In this document: positions 48,869 through 57,432 of the stretch, one piece after another | Position numbering within the stretch: position 1 is the first letter of the stretch | Layout: every line of letters begins with the position of its first letter | NCBI GenBank assembly: GCA_050433985.1 | Contig: JBNPWE010000001.1 | Coordinates: forward strand, 1 to 64,000 | Length of the DNA: 64,000 nucleotides | From: JACIYW01 sp014359745 | GTDB lineage: Bacteria > Pseudomonadota > Alphaproteobacteria > Rhodobacterales > Rhodobacteraceae | Direction of reading: 5' to 3' | The notes under the pieces: generated by a model | Seen by the model: only the letters and a program-made list of their open reading frames with translations | Databases searched by the model: none | What the model was told of the DNA's origin: nothing | Made by a program: the position numbers and the translations under genes

Positions 48869-50674
48869 ATGGCGCTTGACGCAACGCTTGAACGGGTGAC
48901 GCAGCGTATAAGGCGGCGATCGCAGGACAGCCGCCGGGCCTATCTCGATCGTATCGGCCGGGCCGGTGACGCAGGCCCGGTGCGCGCGCATCTGTCCTGT
49001 GGCAATCAGGCCCATGCCTATGCGGCGATGGGCCCTGACAAGGCCGGGCTTGCCAGCGGCCAGGCGCCCAATCTTGGCATCGTCACCGCCTATAATGACA
49101 TGTTGTCGGCGCATCAGCCGTTCGAACATTTCCCCGATCTGATCCGCGCCGCCGCCCGCCGGGTGGGCGCCACGGCGCAGGTGGCGGGCGGGGTTCCGGC
49201 GATGTGCGACGGGGTCACGCAGGGCCAGCCGGGGATGGAGCTGTCGCTGTTTTCGCGCGATGTGATCGCCATGGCGGCCGGCGTCGCCCTTAGCCACAAC
49301 TGTTTTGACAGCGCCGTCTATCTGGGCGTTTGCGACAAGATCGTGCCGGGCCTTGTCATTGCCGCGGCCACCTTTGGCCATGTGCCGGCGGTGTTCCTGC
49401 CTGCGGGGCCGATGACCTCGGGCCTGCCCAATGACGAAAAGGCAAAGGTGCGCCAGCAATTCGCCACCGGCGAGGTTGACCGCGCCACCCTGATGCGGGC
49501 CGAGATGGCCAGCTATCACGGCCCCGGCACCTGCACCTTCTACGGCACCGCCAACACCAATCAGATGCTGATGGAATTCATGGGGCTGCACCTGCCCGGC
49601 GCCTCTTTCGTCACCCCCGGCACGCCGTTGCGCGACGCGCTGACCATGGCCGGGGCGGAACGCGCGCTGGCGATCACCGCGCTGGGCAATGAGTACCGCC
49701 CCACGGGGCATATCCTGGATGAACGCGCCTTCGTGAACGGTATTGTCGGGCTGATGGCCACCGGCGGCTCTACCAATCTGGTGCTGCACCTGCCCGCGAT
49801 GGCGCGCGCGGCCGGCATTCTTCTGGATATCGAGGATTTCGCCGACCTGTCGGAGGTGACGCCCCTGATGGCCAAGGTCTATCCCAATGGCATGGCCGAT
49901 GTGAACCATCTGCACGCCGCGGGCGGGCTTGGCTTCATCATCGGGGAATTGCTGGGGGCGGGATTGCTGCATCCCGATACGCAGACGGTGGCGGGCGACG
50001 GGCTGGCGCTTTATACGCGCGAACCAAAGCTGGTGGACGGGGCGCTGACCTGGCAAGAGGGTGCGGGCGAAAGCCAGAACACCCGGATATTGCGCGCCGC
50101 CACCGATCCGTTTCAGCCCGCGGGCGGGTTGAAACAGCTTTCGGGCAATCTGGGGCGCGCGGTGATCAAGATATCAGCGGTCGCCCCCGAACACCATGTG
50201 ATAAAGGCCCCGGCCCGCATCTTTGACAGCCAGGAGGCCGTCAAGGCGGCGTTCAGGGCCAATGAATTCACCACCGACACCGTGGTCGTGGTGCGGTTTC
50301 AGGGGCCGCGCGCCAACGGGATGCCGGAACTGCATGCGCTGACGCCGCTTCTGTCGGTGTTGCAGGATCGCGGGTTGCGGGTGGCGCTGGTCACCGACGG
50401 GCGCATGTCGGGGGCGTCGGGCAAGGTGCCCGCCGCGATCCACGTCAGCCCCGAGGCGGCGATGGGCGGCCCGCTGGCGCGGTTGCGCGACGGCGATATC
50501 CTGCGCATCGATGCGCAAAGCGGCACGCTGATGGCCGATGTCGCGGGGCTTGATGACCGCGCGGCGGCCACCCCCGATCTGGGGGCACACCAACACGGCA
50601 TCGGCCGGGAATTGTTCGCGGCCTTCCGCCAGACCGTGGGCCCGGCCACCGAAGGCGCGAGCGCGCTGTTCTGA
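48869..50674 (+). CDS. edd: 6-phosphogluconate dehydratase (Entner-Doudoroff pathway)
   Basis: The 601-residue enzyme dehydrates 6-phosphogluconate to KDPG using a [4Fe-4S] cluster. Family marks: LGIVTAYNDMLSAHQPFEHF, GGVPAMCDGVTQGQPGMELS (cluster cysteine), YHGPGTCTFYGTANTNQMLM (second cysteine) and LVTDGRMSGASGKVPAAIHV. Length equals E. coli Edd when the ATG at 48869 is used; it has GGAGGATCAG upstream. The upstream ATG at 48812 has no good ribosome site. KDPG aldolase (eda) is not adjacent. It is controlled probably by the palindrome at 48779. Confidence 0.95.
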   Translation: MALDATLERVTQRIRRRSQDSRRAYLDRIGRAGDAGPVRAHLSCGNQAHAYAAMGPDKAGLASGQAPNLGIVTAYNDMLSAHQPFEHFPDLIRAAARRVGATAQVAGGVPAMCDGVTQGQPGMELSLFSRDVIAMAAGVALSHNCFDSAVYLGVCDKIVPGLVIAAATFGHVPAVFLPAGPMTSGLPNDEKAKVRQQFATGEVDRATLMRAEMASYHGPGTCTFYGTANTNQMLMEFMGLHLPGASFVTPGTPLRDALTMAGAERALAITALGNEYRPTGHILDERAFVNGIVGLMATGGSTNLVLHLPAMARAAGILLDIEDFADLSEVTPLMAKVYPNGMADVNHLHAAGGLGFIIGELLGAGLLHPDTQTVAGDGLALYTREPKLVDGALTWQEGAGESQNTRILRAATDPFQPAGGLKQLSGNLGRAVIKISAVAPEHHVIKAPARIFDSQEAVKAAFRANEFTTDTVVVVRFQGPRANGMPELHALTPLLSVLQDRGLRVALVTDGRMSGASGKVPAAIHVSPEAAMGGPLARLRDGDILRIDAQSGTLMADVAGLDDRAAATPDLGAHQHGIGRELFAAFRQTVGPATEGASALF

Positions 50675-50747
50675 AAACCGCCCTGTCGGGGTGGCTTTCA
50701 ATCCCTTGAGTGGCCCTTGACTGACCCTGGCCCGGCGCGCGCAAAGT

Positions 50748-50825
50748 GAGTATTTTTTCCAAGATGAAATGAGCGAGCGTGATGTTGTGCGGTCAAGCTG
50801 CGGGTCTGGTTGGACGCAACATGCG
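50748..50825 (+). repeat. GAGTATTT-type element, copy C
   Basis: GAGTATTTTTTCCAAGATGA, then TTGTGCGGTCAAGCTGCGG and CTGGTTGGACGCAAC, matching copies B and D across 78 bp with more changes in the middle. Upstream CCCGGCGCGCGCAA is shared with copy D. The two-hairpin element starts at the next base, so the elements are joined. Confidence 0.82.
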
Positions 50826-50931
50826 CTACAGCGTTTCGGCTTTTCCATGAATCGGCGGAAACGCTGTAGGTTATTGATCTGTCGCAATTTCGAACCGAAA
50901 AAGTCTGTCAGCTTTTTCTGAAATTGCTTTA
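50826..50931 (+). repeat. Two-hairpin dispersed element, copy 2 (well preserved)
   Basis: Hairpin 1 has perfect 12-bp arms CTACAGCGTTTC (50826-50837) and GAAACGCTGTAG (50858-50869). Hairpin 2 has arms CAATTTC (50885-50891) and GAAATTG (50920-50926), with inner arms GAAAAAG and CTTTTTC around a short loop. The reverse complement of this element occurs at 19814-19919. It lies between the convergent edd and DUF4167 genes and may end transcripts from both sides. Confidence 0.88.
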
Positions 50932-50936
50932 TTGCC

Positions 50937-51956
50937 TTACTCGGCCGCCGATGCCTGGCCGGGCCGGTCGTCTGACCCGCCGCTTTCTTCCCCGGCCCCG
51001 GTTGCCTTTGCGCCCTCGGCGCGCGGCTTGCGCGGCGCGGGTTTGCGGCGGGCGGGTTTCGGTGCGGCCCCGGCATCAGACGCCGCAGATTGCCCCGCAG
51101 GCGCATCGGCTGCACCCTGTGCGGGCGCCTCAGCGGGCGTTTGTGCGGGCGTGTCCGCCTCTGCGGCGGCGGCCGGTTTGCGCCGGACCGCGGCGCGGCG
51201 CGGCGCGGCAGACCGGGCCTCGGGCGTTTCGATCAGCCCGGTGTCTTCGCTGGCGCTGTTCAGATCGATGACATCGCCCAGCCCGCCGCCGTCCCGCATA
51301 CCGTCCTCGCGGGGCGCTGCGGTGCTGGAAGGCGGGGGGCCCGCCACATCCGGTTGCTCATCGTTCGACATCTGCCGCCCGCTGTCGCGATCGTTCTGGG
51401 GGCGATCATTCTGGGGGCGATCATTCTGGTTGCGGAAATTCTGATTACGGTCGTTCTGATTACGGTCGTTCCGGCCCCGTTCATTCTGGTTGCGGTCGTT
51501 CTGGGTGCGGTCATTCTGGGTACGGTCGTTCTGACTCCGTTCGTTCTGACCCCGTTCGTTCTGATTGCGGTCGTTCTGGTTGCGGCTGAACTGGCCCCGC
51601 TCCTGATCGCTGTTATCGCCATTGCGATTGCCGTTTTGCTGCACATAGGGCTGATCGCCCTCCTGCCCGCCACCCTGGCCATCGCTGCCGTCACCGCGCC
51701 GCGCCTCTAGTTCGCGCATCGCTTCGCTCAGCATCCGGGTATAATGTTCGGCATGCTGCAGGAAACCCTCTGCCACAACCCGGTCATTCGACAATTGCGC
51801 ATCGCGCGCAAGCAGAAGATATTTGTCGATGATCTGCTGCGGCGTGCCGCGCACCTTGCCATCGGGGCCGGAAGACTCGAAAACCCGATTGGTGATATTG
51901 CCCATGGTGCGCGGGCGGTTCGGTTTCGAACGCGAGCGTTGCTTTGATGTTCTCAT
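50937..51956 (-). CDS. DUF4167 protein with pentapeptide repeat tract
   Basis: A 339-residue protein. The conserved DUF4167 domain fills about residues 1-85 (MRTSKQRSRSKPNRPRTMGN, then VRGTPQQIIDKYLLLARDAQ and FLQHAEHYTRMLSEAMRELE). Residues 126-190 are thirteen [N/G/S/T/P]QN[D/E/F]R units encoded by a 15-bp DNA repeat (51387-51581). The C-terminus is basic and alanine/proline rich. The domain is found almost only in Alphaproteobacteria and may bind nucleic acid. Start at MRTSKQ is set by the conserved domain. Just downstream (minus) of prmC, as usual for this order. Confidence 0.88.
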   Translation of the reverse strand: MRTSKQRSRSKPNRPRTMGNITNRVFESSGPDGKVRGTPQQIIDKYLLLARDAQLSNDRVVAEGFLQHAEHYTRMLSEAMRELEARRGDGSDGQGGGQEGDQPYVQQNGNRNGDNSDQERGQFSRNQNDRNQNERGQNERSQNDRTQNDRTQNDRNQNERGRNDRNQNDRNQNFRNQNDRPQNDRPQNDRDSGRQMSNDEQPDVAGPPPSSTAAPREDGMRDGGGLGDVIDLNSASEDTGLIETPEARSAAPRRAAVRRKPAAAAEADTPAQTPAEAPAQGAADAPAGQSAASDAGAAPKPARRKPAPRKPRAEGAKATGAGEESGGSDDRPGQASAAE

Positions 51957-52165
51957 GTGTATGTTGTTCCAGCCTGTAGGGCTTGCCCCGATGCCTGCGC
52001 GCCATTCGCGGCGCATCAAATCTGGTTCGGGCGATTGTGGCTTGCTTATGCGGGTTCAGGCCGGTCAGCCTGCGCCTCTGCATAGCCCGAATAAACACGC
52101 GGCCCAGGCGATGACAAGCAGAAATTTCGCATTTCTGGCCGATTGGCGGCTTTTACACCCGAAAA

Positions 52166-53050
52166 CTAGCCGCTGTGACCGCCCTGCCAGCATGCAGCGA
52201 CAATCCGCGCCCGCCCGTCAAGATCGCGGATCACCCTGCCCGCCTGAAATTCCGCCGCCCGCAAGATCTCAAGCGCGGCGGCGCCCTGCGTCGGGCCGAT
52301 CTCTATCGCGATCCGCCCGCCGGGGTGCAGATGCGCCCCCGCCCCGGCAGCGATGCGGCGCACCGCGTCCAGACCGTCGCCGCCGGGCGTCAGGGCCAGA
52401 TGCGGTTCCCAGTCGCGCACCTCGGGGGCAAGGCCGGCCATTTCCGCCGCCGCGATATAGGGGGGGTTGGCGACGATCAGGTCGAACCGTGCGCCGCGCA
52501 GCCGGTCGGCCGCGTACCAGTCCGACAGCAAAAACACGGCCCGCCCTGCCACGCCCAAAGCGGCGGCATTTTCCGCCGCCACCGCCAGCGCCGCCGCCGA
52601 CACATCCACCCCCACACCGCACGCCGTGCCCCGTTCGGCCAGCAGCGTCACCAATATCGCCCCCGATCCGGTGCCAAGATCCAGCACCCGCGCAAAGGGC
52701 GCGGCCAGCGCCACCTCGATCAGGGTTTCGGTTTCTGGACGCGGGTCCAGCACATCGGGCGTCACCTTGAACGGGCGGCCGTAAAAATCCCGCCTGCCTG
52801 TCAACTGCGACACCGGCTGGCGTAGCACACGCGCGGCAATCAGGGCGGCAAAGCGCGCCCCGGCCCCTTCAGGCAACGGATCGCGCGCCACCAGCACCAG
52901 CCGGTCGGGCGCGATGCCCATGGCATGGGCCAGCAGGATGCGGGCATCGCGCGGCGCATCATTCACACCCGCCGCGCGCAGACGCGCGATCGCGGCGGGC
53001 AACACCGTTGCGGGCAAAACCGTTGACCGCTGCGCGTCCACTTCCGTCAT
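52166..53050 (-). CDS. prmC: Release-factor glutamine N5-methyltransferase
   Basis: The 294-residue enzyme methylates the GGQ glutamine of release factors RF1 and RF2. It has the N-terminal helical domain, then RRDFYGRPFKVTPDVLDPRP, RVLDLGTGSGAILVTLLAER (SAM motif I) and FDLIVANPPYIAAAEMAGLA (NPPY catalytic motif). Its ATG overlaps the prfA stop codon by 4 bp, so it is made together with its substrate RF1. Confidence 0.95.
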   Translation of the reverse strand: MTEVDAQRSTVLPATVLPAAIARLRAAGVNDAPRDARILLAHAMGIAPDRLVLVARDPLPEGAGARFAALIAARVLRQPVSQLTGRRDFYGRPFKVTPDVLDPRPETETLIEVALAAPFARVLDLGTGSGAILVTLLAERGTACGVGVDVSAAALAVAAENAAALGVAGRAVFLLSDWYAADRLRGARFDLIVANPPYIAAAEMAGLAPEVRDWEPHLALTPGGDGLDAVRRIAAGAGAHLHPGGRIAIEIGPTQGAAALEILRAAEFQAGRVIRDLDGRARIVAACWQGGHSG

Positions 53051-54102
53051 CCCTCCATCTCCGCCAGCTTGCGGGCCTGATCATCGGCGATCAGCGCCGC
53101 GATCACCTCTTCCAGATCGCCGGCCATGATCGCATCCAGCCGATACAGCGTCAGATTGATGCGGTGATCGGTCATCCGCCCCTGCGGGAAATTATAGGTG
53201 CGGATCCGTTCCGACCGGTCGCCGCTGCCCACCTGCGACCGGCGGTCGGCGGAACGGTCGGCCTCGGCCTTGCCGCGCGCCAGATCGTAAAGTTTCGCAC
53301 GCAGCACCTCCATGGCGATGGCGCGGTTCTGGTGCTGCGATTTCTGGGCGCTGGTCACGATGATCCCGGTCGGCAGATGGGTGATGCGCACCGCCGAATC
53401 GGTGGTGTTCACATGCTGCCCGCCCGCGCCAGAGGCGCGCATCGTGTCGATGCGGATATCGGAGGCGGGGATATCCACATCGACCTCATCGGCCAGTGGC
53501 AGCACCGCGACCGTCGCGGCAGAGGTGTGAATGCGCCCGCCGCTTTCGGTTTCGGGCACCCGCTGCACCCGGTGCACACCCGATTCGTATTTCAGCCGCG
53601 CATAGACGCCCGCGCCGTCGATCTGCACCACCGCCTCGCGCACCCCGCCCAGCTCTGTCTCGGCCATCGAGATCACCCGGAACGCCCAGCCGCGCGCTTC
53701 GGCAAAGCGCTGGTACATGCGCAACAGATCCGCCGCGAACAGCGCCGCCTCTTCGCCGCCGGTGCCGGGCCGGATTTCCAGGATGGCCGACCGGTCATCG
53801 GCGGCGTCGCGCGGCAGCAGCGCCAGTTGCAGCGCGTGTTCCGCCTTGGGCAGGCGGGCGCGCAGACGGGCCACCTCATCCTCGGCCAGCGCCCGCATCT
53901 CGGGGTCGCGCAGCAGTGCCTCGGCTTCGGCCAGTTCGGCGCGCAGGGCACGAAAGGCGGCGATCTGCGCCACCACCGGGCGCAGTTCGGCATATTCGCG
54001 CCCCAGCGCCGCGATATCACCGGGCGCCGCCCCCGCCGACAGCTTCGCCTCCAGAAACTGGAAACGCCGGGTGATCTGATCAAGCTTGTCCATCGGAACC
54101 AT
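53047..54102 (-). CDS. prfA: Peptide chain release factor 1
   Basis: The 351-residue RF1 reads UAA and UAG stop codons. Key elements: RASGAGGQHVNTTDSAVRIT with the GGQ hydrolysis motif, and the codon-recognition region preceding it. MVPMDKLDQITRRFQFLEAK is the normal RF1 start, so the upstream open frame is not used. It is divergent from purE and overlaps prmC. Confidence 0.95.
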   Translation of the reverse strand: MVPMDKLDQITRRFQFLEAKLSAGAAPGDIAALGREYAELRPVVAQIAAFRALRAELAEAEALLRDPEMRALAEDEVARLRARLPKAEHALQLALLPRDAADDRSAILEIRPGTGGEEAALFAADLLRMYQRFAEARGWAFRVISMAETELGGVREAVVQIDGAGVYARLKYESGVHRVQRVPETESGGRIHTSAATVAVLPLADEVDVDIPASDIRIDTMRASGAGGQHVNTTDSAVRITHLPTGIIVTSAQKSQHQNRAIAMEVLRAKLYDLARGKAEADRSADRRSQVGSGDRSERIRTYNFPQGRMTDHRINLTLYRLDAIMAGDLEEVIAALIADDQARKLAEMEG

Positions 54103-54199
54103 GGCGCGGGTGTTGCCGATCGGCGCCGGGCGGTCAAGGGCCGCCTTGCCAGCGCCCGCGACCTGACTATAGTGCGCCCCGAACCAGACCGGGGGCAGC

Positions 54200-54688
54200 A
54201 TGGCCGATATCCAAGTGGGAATAGTGATGGGCAGCCAATCCGACTGGCCCACCCTGCGCGAAGCGGCGGACCTGCTGAGCGTGCTTGGCGTGGCCCATGA
54301 GGCCAGGATCGTGTCGGCCCACCGCACGCCCGCGCGGTTGTGGGATTACGGGCAGGGCGCGGTGGCGCGCGGGCTGCGGGTGATCATCGCCGGGGCGGGC
54401 GGGGCGGCGCATCTGCCGGGGATGCTGGCCTCGAAAACCCGGCTGCCGGTGATCGGCGTGCCGGTGCAAAGCCGGGCGCTGAACGGTGTCGACAGCCTCT
54501 ATTCCATCGTGCAGATGCCGCGCGGGGTGCCGGTGGCGACCATGGCAATCGGCGGGGCGGGGGCGTTCAACGCCGCCGTGATGGCCGCGCAGATCCTTGC
54601 GCTTGACGATCCCGCCCTGGCCGCGCGCCTTGACGCCTGGCGCGCCGAAATGACCGCCGCCGTCCCCGAGGAGCCGACGGATGACTGA
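54200..54688 (+). CDS. purE: N5-carboxyaminoimidazole ribonucleotide mutase
   Basis: The 162-residue class I PurE converts N5-CAIR to CAIR in purine synthesis. It begins with VGIVMGSQSDWPTLREAADL and has VSAHRTPARLWDYG and IIAGAGGAAHLPGMLASKTR, all family hallmarks. Overlaps purK by 8 bp. Confidence 0.96.
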   Translation: MADIQVGIVMGSQSDWPTLREAADLLSVLGVAHEARIVSAHRTPARLWDYGQGAVARGLRVIIAGAGGAAHLPGMLASKTRLPVIGVPVQSRALNGVDSLYSIVQMPRGVPVATMAIGGAGAFNAAVMAAQILALDDPALAARLDAWRAEMTAAVPEEPTDD

Positions 54689-55751
54689 CCCGCTTGGCCC
54701 CGGCGCCACCATCGGCATTCTGGGCGGCGGGCAGTTGGGCCGCATGCTGTCGGTGGCGGCATCGCGGCTGGGCTTTCGCTGCCATATCTATGATCCGGGC
54801 GCGGATGCCCCGGCCGCCGACGTGGCGCACCGCTTTACCTGCGCGCCCTATGACGACGCCGCGGCACTGGACGCCTTCGCGGCAGCCTGCGACGTGGTGA
54901 CTTATGAATTCGAGAATGTGCCCGCCGCCGCCCTTGACCTGATCGAGGCGCGCGTGCCGGTGCGCCCCAACCGCCGCGCCCTGGAAATCAGCCAGGACCG
55001 GCTGTCGGAAAAGACGTTCCTGCGCGATCTTGGCCTTGCCACCGCGCCCTTTGCCGCGCTTGACAGCCCCGCCGATCTGGGTGCTGCGCTGGCATCGGTG
55101 GGCTTGCCCGCGATCCTGAAAACCCGGCGCCTTGGCTACGACGGCAAGGGACAGGCGCGCATTGAGGCGGGCGACGGGGTGGCGGAACTGGCCACCCTGA
55201 ACGCCGCCCCCGCCATCGCCGAAGGTTTCGTGCGCTTTTCCAGCGAGATATCGGTGATCGCCGCGCGCGGCCTGACCGGAGAGGTGGTGTGTTTCGATCC
55301 CGGCGCCAACGAACACCGGGACGGCATCCTGCACAAGACCACCGTGCCCGCCCCGATCCCCATGGCGCTGGCCACCGATGCGGTGCTGCTGGCGGCGCGT
55401 ATCCTCAATGCGCTGGAATATATCGGGGTGATGGGGGTCGAGCTTTTCGTGACCGACGCGGGCCTTGTGGTGAACGAGGTGGCGCCGCGGGTGCACAATT
55501 CGGGTCATTGGACGCAGAACGCCTGCGCGGTGGATCAGTTCGAACAACATATCCGCGCCATAACCGGCTGGCCGCTGGGCGACGGCAGCCGCCACGCCGA
55601 TGTGGTGATGGAAAACCTGATCGGCGACGATATCCGCCGGGTGCCGGATCTGGCCCGCGCCCCCGCAACCGCGCTGCACCTTTACGGCAAGGCCAGCGCC
55701 CGGCCGGGGCGCAAGATGGGGCATGTCAACCGGATCGTCTTGCGTGGCTGA
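54681..55751 (+). CDS. purK: N5-carboxyaminoimidazole ribonucleotide synthase
   Basis: The 356-residue ATP-grasp enzyme makes N5-CAIR from AIR, bicarbonate and ATP. Marks: GATIGILGGGQLGRMLSVAA at the start, LPAILKTRRLGYDGKGQARI (ATP-grasp), ERFVRFSSEISVIAARG-like strand (seen as EGFVRFSSEISVIAARG) and VNEVAPRVHNSGHWTQNACA near the C-terminus. Translationally coupled to purE. Confidence 0.96.
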   Translation: MTDPLGPGATIGILGGGQLGRMLSVAASRLGFRCHIYDPGADAPAADVAHRFTCAPYDDAAALDAFAAACDVVTYEFENVPAAALDLIEARVPVRPNRRALEISQDRLSEKTFLRDLGLATAPFAALDSPADLGAALASVGLPAILKTRRLGYDGKGQARIEAGDGVAELATLNAAPAIAEGFVRFSSEISVIAARGLTGEVVCFDPGANEHRDGILHKTTVPAPIPMALATDAVLLAARILNALEYIGVMGVELFVTDAGLVVNEVAPRVHNSGHWTQNACAVDQFEQHIRAITGWPLGDGSRHADVVMENLIGDDIRRVPDLARAPATALHLYGKASARPGRKMGHVNRIVLRG

Positions 55752-55808
55752 TTTCCGTCAGTCGGGTGACGTCCCCTGACCGGCGCGCGCAAGGAGGGCG
55801 CGGGATTT

Positions 55809-55888
55809 GAGTATTTTTTTCGAGAGGATGGGAAAGAGCGGTTTTTTGTGCGGTCTGGGTGAGGGCCTGGTTGCGCGCAACACCCGCC
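55809..55888 (+). repeat. GAGTATTT-type element, copy D
   Basis: GAGTATTTTTTTCGAGAGGA, then TTTTGTGCGGTCTGGGTGAG and CTGGTTGCGCGCAAC. It aligns with copies B and C throughout, and shares the upstream CCGGCGCGCGCAA with copy C. It fills the gap between purK and the Nudix gene. Confidence 0.85.
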
Positions 55889-55901
55889 GGGGAAACCGGC
55901 C

Positions 55902-56378
55902 ATGGCGCTGAGGCCCCGGCTGGCGGTTCGGGCGGTGATCCTGCATCAGGGGCGCCTGCTGCTGGTCAATGCCTGGCCGGGGCATGACAGCGACCTGTGG
56001 TGCGCGCCCGGCGGCGGGGTGGAGGTCGGCGCCTCGCTTCCCGACAATCTGGCGCGCGAGGTGCATGAGGAATGCGGTCTGACGATCACGGTGGGCCTGC
56101 CCTGTCTGGTCAACGAATTCCACGACCCCGACAGCGGCTTTCATCAGGTCGATATCTATTTTCGCTGTGCCATCACCGGCGGCACCCTTTCAGACACCTG
56201 GCAAGACCCCGCCGGTGTGGTCAACCGCCGCCGGTTCGTGAGCCGCGACGAGATGACAACCCTTGCCTTCAAACCCGACAGCCTGCCAGACATCGCCTGG
56301 GGCACGCAAACCGGATATGACCCGCTGGAAGTGATCGTGCGCCAGGCACCCCGTGCCGCGATCACGCCGCGCCAGTGA
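55902..56378 (+). CDS. Nudix hydrolase
   Basis: A 158-residue protein with a complete Nudix box, GGGVEVGASLPDNLAREVHE followed by ECGL (Gx5Ex7REVxEExGL type), which binds Mg2+ and cleaves nucleoside diphosphates linked to another moiety. LVNAWPGHDSDLWCAPGGGV precedes it. Substrate cannot be predicted. It overlaps the convergent kinase-like gene by 17 bp. Confidence 0.9.
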   Translation: MALRPRLAVRAVILHQGRLLLVNAWPGHDSDLWCAPGGGVEVGASLPDNLAREVHEECGLTITVGLPCLVNEFHDPDSGFHQVDIYFRCAITGGTLSDTWQDPAGVVNRRRFVSRDEMTTLAFKPDSLPDIAWGTQTGYDPLEVIVRQAPRAAITPRQ

Positions 56379-57165
56379 CACCCACCTGCCGGGCAACCGC
56401 CGACACGGTTTCCAGCACCTCGGCAAAAGGCCGCCGCGCATCCACATCGACAATCGACGCGCCGCCAAAGGTCAGGGCCGACGTCACCGCCACCTTGGCG
56501 CGCAACTGGTCGATCGAATGATCGGGCTTGCGCGCAAAGGCCGTTTCCGCATCGATCCCCAGCCGGATCACCACATCGGGCAGCACCGCGGCCATGCGTT
56601 CGTACATCTTGCGCTCTTGTCGGGCCAGAAACGCCACCAGCCGGCTTCCGGGGCGCGCCGCCGACAGGCCCGGCCCGTCGTAAAAGCCCGCAACCTCGAT
56701 CTGCGGATAGCGATCGGTGACAACCGTCACCCCGCGCCGCCGCAACGCCATCATCCGTTTGAACCGGATGAGCCGCAAAAGCGAAAACCCGTAAACGACC
56801 AGCGCCGTGCCAATGCCGGGAATTTTCTTGCCCCGCGTGCGGGTGGCGGCGGCCTTTTTCGAAAGATAGCCCTCGATCAGCGGGCCACCCAGACGGAATG
56901 ACTTGATCTTGCGCCCCATATCCCCCGACCCCAAGCCAAGATAACACAGCCTTGCCGGGCGCGCGCCGTTGATCCGCCGGGTCAGTTCCGCGCCCAGCGT
57001 AGATTTCCCCGCCCCGTCACAACCGATGATGGTGATCAGCGGCGCCAGCGCATCGCGCGCCTTCGGGCCACGGCCGACCTGCGCCACGCCCCCAAACCCC
57101 TGGTTCACGGGGGAAATAGCGCGCCAATCCCCGCCTGTAAAAAACTGATATTGCTGTGTGGTCAC
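56362..57165 (-). CDS. Thymidylate-kinase-like P-loop protein, paralogue 1
   Basis: A 267-residue P-loop kinase. Marks: LITIIGCDGAGKSTLGAELT (Walker A), GVTVVTDRYPQIEVAGFYDG (the DRY-type motif of thymidylate kinases) and DVVIRLGIDAETAFARKPDH with a lid-like basic region. The real dTMP kinase (tmk) is smaller and has a different lid, so the substrate is probably not dTMP. The divergent neighbour at 57433 is a clear paralogue. A frame upstream to ATG 57243 exists; GTG 57165 with AGGGATTTCCG looks better. It may serve cell-surface glycan work with the flippase nearby, which is inference. Confidence 0.78.
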   Translation of the reverse strand: MTTQQYQFFTGGDWRAISPVNQGFGGVAQVGRGPKARDALAPLITIIGCDGAGKSTLGAELTRRINGARPARLCYLGLGSGDMGRKIKSFRLGGPLIEGYLSKKAAATRTRGKKIPGIGTALVVYGFSLLRLIRFKRMMALRRRGVTVVTDRYPQIEVAGFYDGPGLSAARPGSRLVAFLARQERKMYERMAAVLPDVVIRLGIDAETAFARKPDHSIDQLRAKVAVTSALTFGGASIVDVDARRPFAEVLETVSAVARQVGVTGAA

Positions 57166-57432
57166 CGGAAATCCCTGGAACACCCTGACTAAGGCAACCG
57201 GGCTATCATGAAATTTGACCCCGTAGTTACACAAAACCTTCACATTACTTACACAAATCCGTCATGTGATGCGGGCGACACATTGCCATTACCCCGGCTC
57301 ATTTGGGCTTGAAGGGCAACAGGGCGCCCGTTAGGTGGGGCGTAACCGTCGGGGGCGCAGGGCGCGCCTTTGGAAAACGCGATGCCGGATCAGCCCCGGC
57401 ACTTGCCAAGACCCTAGCTCAAGTTCAGGCCC
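57166..57432. promoter_or_regulatory. Shared promoter region of the divergent kinase paralogues with a TTACACAAA direct repeat
   Basis: A 267-bp region. TTACACAAA occurs at 57227-57235 and 57249-57257, 22 bp apart (two helix turns). The zone is AT-richer than its surroundings. Both divergent genes may be controlled from here. Confidence 0.5.

Noticed and set aside
48482..50056. 524-codon minus-strand frame ending in the 59-residue protein
   Set aside because: Only the last 59 codons are real; the rest is antisense to edd and lacks coding character.
51090..51710. Plus-strand frame of 206 codons with many hydrophobic segments, like a multi-helix membrane protein
   Set aside because: It is the antisense of the DUF4167 repeat tract; the hydrophobic pattern arises from complementing Asn/Asp/Arg codons, and there is no ribosome site.
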